From the NCBI GenBank assembly GCA_013396655.1, contig WBMV01005149.1:62001-126000 (forward strand): DNA of 64,000 nucleotides. Direction: 5' to 3'. The notes under the pieces were generated by a model, which was not told the DNA's origin, did no database searches, and was given only the letters and a program-made list of their open reading frames with translations. The stretch comes from Campylorhamphus procurvoides (Eukaryota > Chordata > Aves > Passeriformes > Dendrocolaptidae). This document shows positions 1 to 64,000 of this stretch, one piece after another. Numbering within the stretch: the first letter of the stretch is position 1; each line of letters opens with the position of its first letter. Both the position numbers and the translations under genes were made by a program.

Positions 1-2968
1 AGCCCTTGGGAGTGTTCTGGAGTGACCCCTCCATGCTCAGGGGCTCTGCCCAAGGAGTCCATCCCCACCAACAGATGTACCCCAGCTCCGTGGCTCTTGT
101 CAATTTTCCATCTTTCCCCATCTGCTTGTCCATCTGTCTCTCTTGTTTGTTTTGTGTTTGCTGTTTTGTGTGTGTGTGCCAACGTGACATCTCTTAATAT
201 TCACGTTTCGGGAGCTGTTTTTATACTTGTTAGATCTGCCAGTTCTCTGGGTGAGAGTGTGTGCAAGGAGGGCACAGGTGGGTCTGTTTTTGAGTGCTGC
301 TGATAAACACTTCCACTGAGAGCAGCAAAAATGAAACAAGCTTTAGAAGTTTTACCTTTTGACAAAAACTAACCTGGGAAATAATTCTTTTCACATCCTG
401 CTTGTGCTGACTGCTTAGACCCAGCCTAAAGAAAGCATGTCCAAGGTTGGACCTAGCAAAGATTAGCATCATTTCAGCTGCTCAGAGGATTTCTTTGGCC
501 AAGAGGGAAGGAGCATTTTTAAGTCTTTTTTTGGCAAAAGAATGGCATTGTTGTAGGCAAAGGAAAAGCAGGGGCTTCAGTAAATCCACTGGGTTTGCTT
601 TGTTTTTATGAGACCTTTTACAGGTTGTCCAGTTGAGTGACAGCCAACTGCTTCTGCCCAGATCTCTGCTGGCTCTGGAGAAATCAGTTCTGACTCTGTT
701 CTGCTGGATCTGAACATCAGAGCATGAAACCACCTGATTCTTCTCTTGTCCTGTTTGGCAAAGATTCTACTAAAAATGAAGATCTTTAGTTCTATGGGCC
801 ACCAGTGGAAAAGCTTCAACATAGCTCCAGTTTAATGTAGCTTTTACTCACCTGCATAAATGCTTCTTATTCAGTGAAGCAAAGTTACAAACAGATCCTT
901 AAACTGCTTTGTGGAATTAGAATGGCTTGTTGAATCCCACAAACGCAGATGAGATTGACCTCCTTGTTTTATCCTAACAGCTGAGGCAAATGCAAATAAA
1001 AAAATCACTCAGCATAAATAATGAGAGGTAAACTAGAATTATAGCATGCTCTGTGACTGTGAACTGAAGTGTGAGTAATGCACAGGCAGATTATTTTTAA
1101 TACATTCATCATCTTGCTAGAATGCCTTTACTCCTTAGCTGGGTTTGATCTGGTGTTTTCCTCAAAGCCACCTGAGTGGTTTTATTCCAGTGAATTGGTT
1201 GACCTCAGAGTGAACCTTTCGCCCTTCTGATAAATCAGAAGATACCTGCTGAGATTTAATCTCACTTGCAGCTTCTTTGAATTAGTGAAGTGGTGAAACC
1301 CTGAAGCATCCCTGTTGTCCTTGGGGGCAGGGACCTGTTGCCTGTATGACAGGAGTGCAGACCCTGGGGCAGGCAGGACTTCTCAGGTCTCCAGTTTCTA
1401 CTTTCATGGCCTTTCAAAACTTGCATGTTCTGCAAGGAAAGGCCTGTGAAAGTGCAAAATATTAACATGAGGCTCGTCTGGACTGTGTCAGCACTTTGTC
1501 TGTGGAAAAGGGTTGTTTCACACCATGGCAGAGCAGATTCAGGCACGGATTTGTGGCCGGAGTGTGAGGCGATGACTGTTTGAGCTGCTGAAGTCAGAAC
1601 TTAATTCAATACATTTATCTTTCCAGAAAACAAACTTTGCTGCCAGCAGTGTGGCACTAGCACACACCAGGGCTTGGGATGCTCCAGGACACTGCTAATA
1701 AGCTTCAGTGTCTTTCACCTCCAGGTCACCAATGGAACTCCAGCCAACCTTGGGCTTCCCAGTTCCACCCAGCTGAGGATGTTTGAGAGCCCCTCTGGGG
1801 AGAGGGTGCAGGAGGAGCAGTGACCCTGCTGCTGGATCAGAGGAGCACTGTGCTTTGTGCTAACAGATCTAGGACACTTAGGGAGAAATCCCTCCCTGGG
1901 AGGGTGGGCAGGCCCTGGCACAGGGTGCCCAGAGAAGCTGTGGCTGCCCCAGCCCTGGGAGTGTCCAAGGCCAGGTTGGACGGGGCTTGGAGCACCCTGG
2001 GCTGGTGGAAGGTGTCCCTGCCCATGGCAGGGGGTGGGACTGGATGGGCTTTGAGGTCCCTTCCAACCCAAACCATTCTGTGATTTGGTGTAGAAGCCAG
2101 TGAGTGTGTTGTCCTCAACATTTGCCTCTGTTCCTCCCTGCTGGAGTCTGGGACAGGCTGAGGGAGCAGCAGGACAGGAGGGTCCCCAATTCCACCCTGG
2201 AGATGAAGTCATCAGGATGGCAGCTGTGCTGCTACAGTGCAGAGGATGCTAAGAGCTGAATTTTATCAATATGTGAGTTATTGGCAAACATGCAAATTAG
2301 TTCATTAAAAGGAACAAGTGAAATGTCATACATGGCGCTCTGCGAAACCAGGAACTGTGTTCAGATTTGGTTCTCATTTGTATTAAGTCTGAATGTTTGG
2401 CTGGCAGCATAAATGGACCCCTGAGACCAGGGTCATTATAGTCCCATCATCCAGGGGACCCGCTTGTGACACAGGTCTCAATCTGAGGAAGAAGCAGGTG
2501 ATATGTCATTAACCATAGTGGTTTTCCTCTGTGGTATTTGCACTCCCTCTTCCCATCTCCAGATACACTTTCCAAACAGTTGGAAATCTTGTAATGCTTG
2601 GATGTTTTGGCTGAGTGAAAAGCAGAATTGTCAGTCTGAGGAGAGTGGGATGAAGCTCTGTCTGGGCTCCTGCTCCCCGTGGACATCCTGAACATCTCAG
2701 CCTTGGAGACCTGGGTTGTACCCGAGTTGGAGTGGTCTGGGAGCATGGATATTTCTGCTTGTCTTGGGCCATTCAGAGCAGAAGGCAGAGGCAATGTCCT
2801 CTGCTCAGCCGTGCCATCTAGGGGGGACACGGGAGGCAGGCTCCTCCTCACCACAGAAACACTGAAACCTTTTGTGTCTTGTGTGTGTCTTCTGTTTTCT
2901 AAATAACTGGCTATAACAAGCTTTTCTTTTCTTTTTTTTTGTTTTGTTTCACTTTTTTTAACATTCAG
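1..2968 (+). other. PTPRS: Intron within the Ig2-coding region (5' end outside window)
   Basis: No exon of the Ig2 domain upstream of meA could be recognised here, so the preceding coding exon lies before position 1. The stretch contains one CR1 3' end (about 1880-2090) and otherwise unremarkable AT-rich sequence. A long T-rich tract (2925-2960) leads into the acceptor of the 9-nt microexon. Confidence 0.8.
1880..2090 (+). repeat. CR1 LINE 3'-end fragment
   Basis: It carries the characteristic avian CR1 tail: 'ggccctggcacagggtgccc', then 'gtgtccaaggccaggttgga', 'ggtgtccctgcccatggcag' and 'cccttccaacccaaaccatt', followed by 'ctgtgatt'. Sense orientation. It is a 5'-truncated, non-coding copy. 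Confidence 0.9.
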
Positions 2969-63499
<60,531 letters not shown>

Positions 63500-64000
63500 A
63501 AAGCCATCGTTGTGCAGACTCTACCAACCACTTCAGTCCTGGAAGGCCTCTTCTGACCCAGGAGGAGCGCTTGAACTTACAAAACTGACTCAGAAGAAGT
63601 ACCTTTTCATGTGGACAATGCATCGGGGAGCAGGGGGAGCAGTGGAAGGAGCAGCCCTTGGGGAACTCCATGGTGTAACCTGGCCCGCCCCAGGAGCACG
63701 AGGGGCTGAGGGGCTGCTGCCAGGGGGGAACTCTGGTTACCTCAAGTGGTGGTGGCTGTGGAGGACGGATGGACACGGTGACAACAGATCCAAAAGCTCA
63801 AACACACCTTGGGAAACGTTTCTGCTGGAGAAGGGAAGGAAAAAAATGACTTTGGTTACATCATTAGAGTTCAGTTTATTTACTAATATAGTTGGCAGTC
63901 TTTAAAGGAAGTCACTTGCAGAATTGAAGGTGTTCTGTGAAAGAAAAGGACCTAAATCTCAGCACTTGGGCAAACTTAGGGTCAGGAGTTCTTCTAGCTG
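63500..64000 (+). other. PTPRS: PTPRS 3'UTR (start only)
   Basis: No splice site or AATAAA/ATTAAA signal is visible up to the window end, so the polyadenylation site lies beyond 64000. Confidence 0.85.

Overview
This window is bird genomic DNA holding most of one gene on the + strand: PTPRS (receptor-type protein tyrosine phosphatase sigma, called CRYP-alpha in chicken), a LAR-family receptor phosphatase. Three things point to a bird: many 3'-end fragments of CR1 LINEs, a translated protein that matches PTPRS rather than PTPRF or PTPRD ([24 protein letters not shown], and DSGLSSPLSDPEFDLE before the first phosphatase domain), and GC-rich, compact exons as on gene-dense avian microchromosomes (the last point is inference). 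I see no second gene, tRNA, rRNA or CRISPR array.

Layout. Positions 1-2968 are intron. The window enters the coding region inside the second Ig domain: two microexons (2969-2977 and 6665-6682, site meA), the end of Ig2 (9881-9991), microexon meB (12107-12118) and Ig3 (22092-22361). Fibronectin type III (FN3) repeats follow from 24702 to about 43.8 kb, with microexon meC inside FN5 (34371-34397). Next come the membrane exon (43809-43966), microexon meD (44916-44927), the juxtamembrane exons, active phosphatase domain D1 (55052-58938), pseudo-phosphatase-like domain D2 (59324-63499) and a 3'UTR that runs off the window end. The 33 exons total 5261 nt. With the split codon from upstream they form one uninterrupted frame ending at TAA 63497-63499. 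Every intron is GT-AG except one, 40406-41084, which is GC-AG.

How it works together: the Ig domains bind heparan/chondroitin sulfate proteoglycans and synaptic organisers. meA and meB change that surface, FN3 repeats form the stalk, and a polybasic segment in FN9 is a likely site of proprotein cleavage. D1 (WPD loop, CSAGVGRTG loop) does the dephosphorylation and D2 (WPE, KNRL) is regulatory. Exon phases show that meA, meB, meC, meD, the FN4-FN7 block and the 48-nt juxtamembrane exon can each be skipped in frame.

Unusual items: a 29-bp minisatellite (about 29 copies, 21 of them identical) ending about 55 bp before the Ig2 exon, each unit carrying an acceptor-like CTGCAG; a perfect 10-bp-stem hairpin just after meB; a well-formed cryptic exon before Ig3; a GC-AG intron in FN8; and a clear assembly artefact at 61579-62110, where unmerged contig overlaps duplicate a D2 exon that differs by an Arg/Gly codon. 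I found no undescribed biological system; the strongest leads are splice-regulatory and assembly-related.
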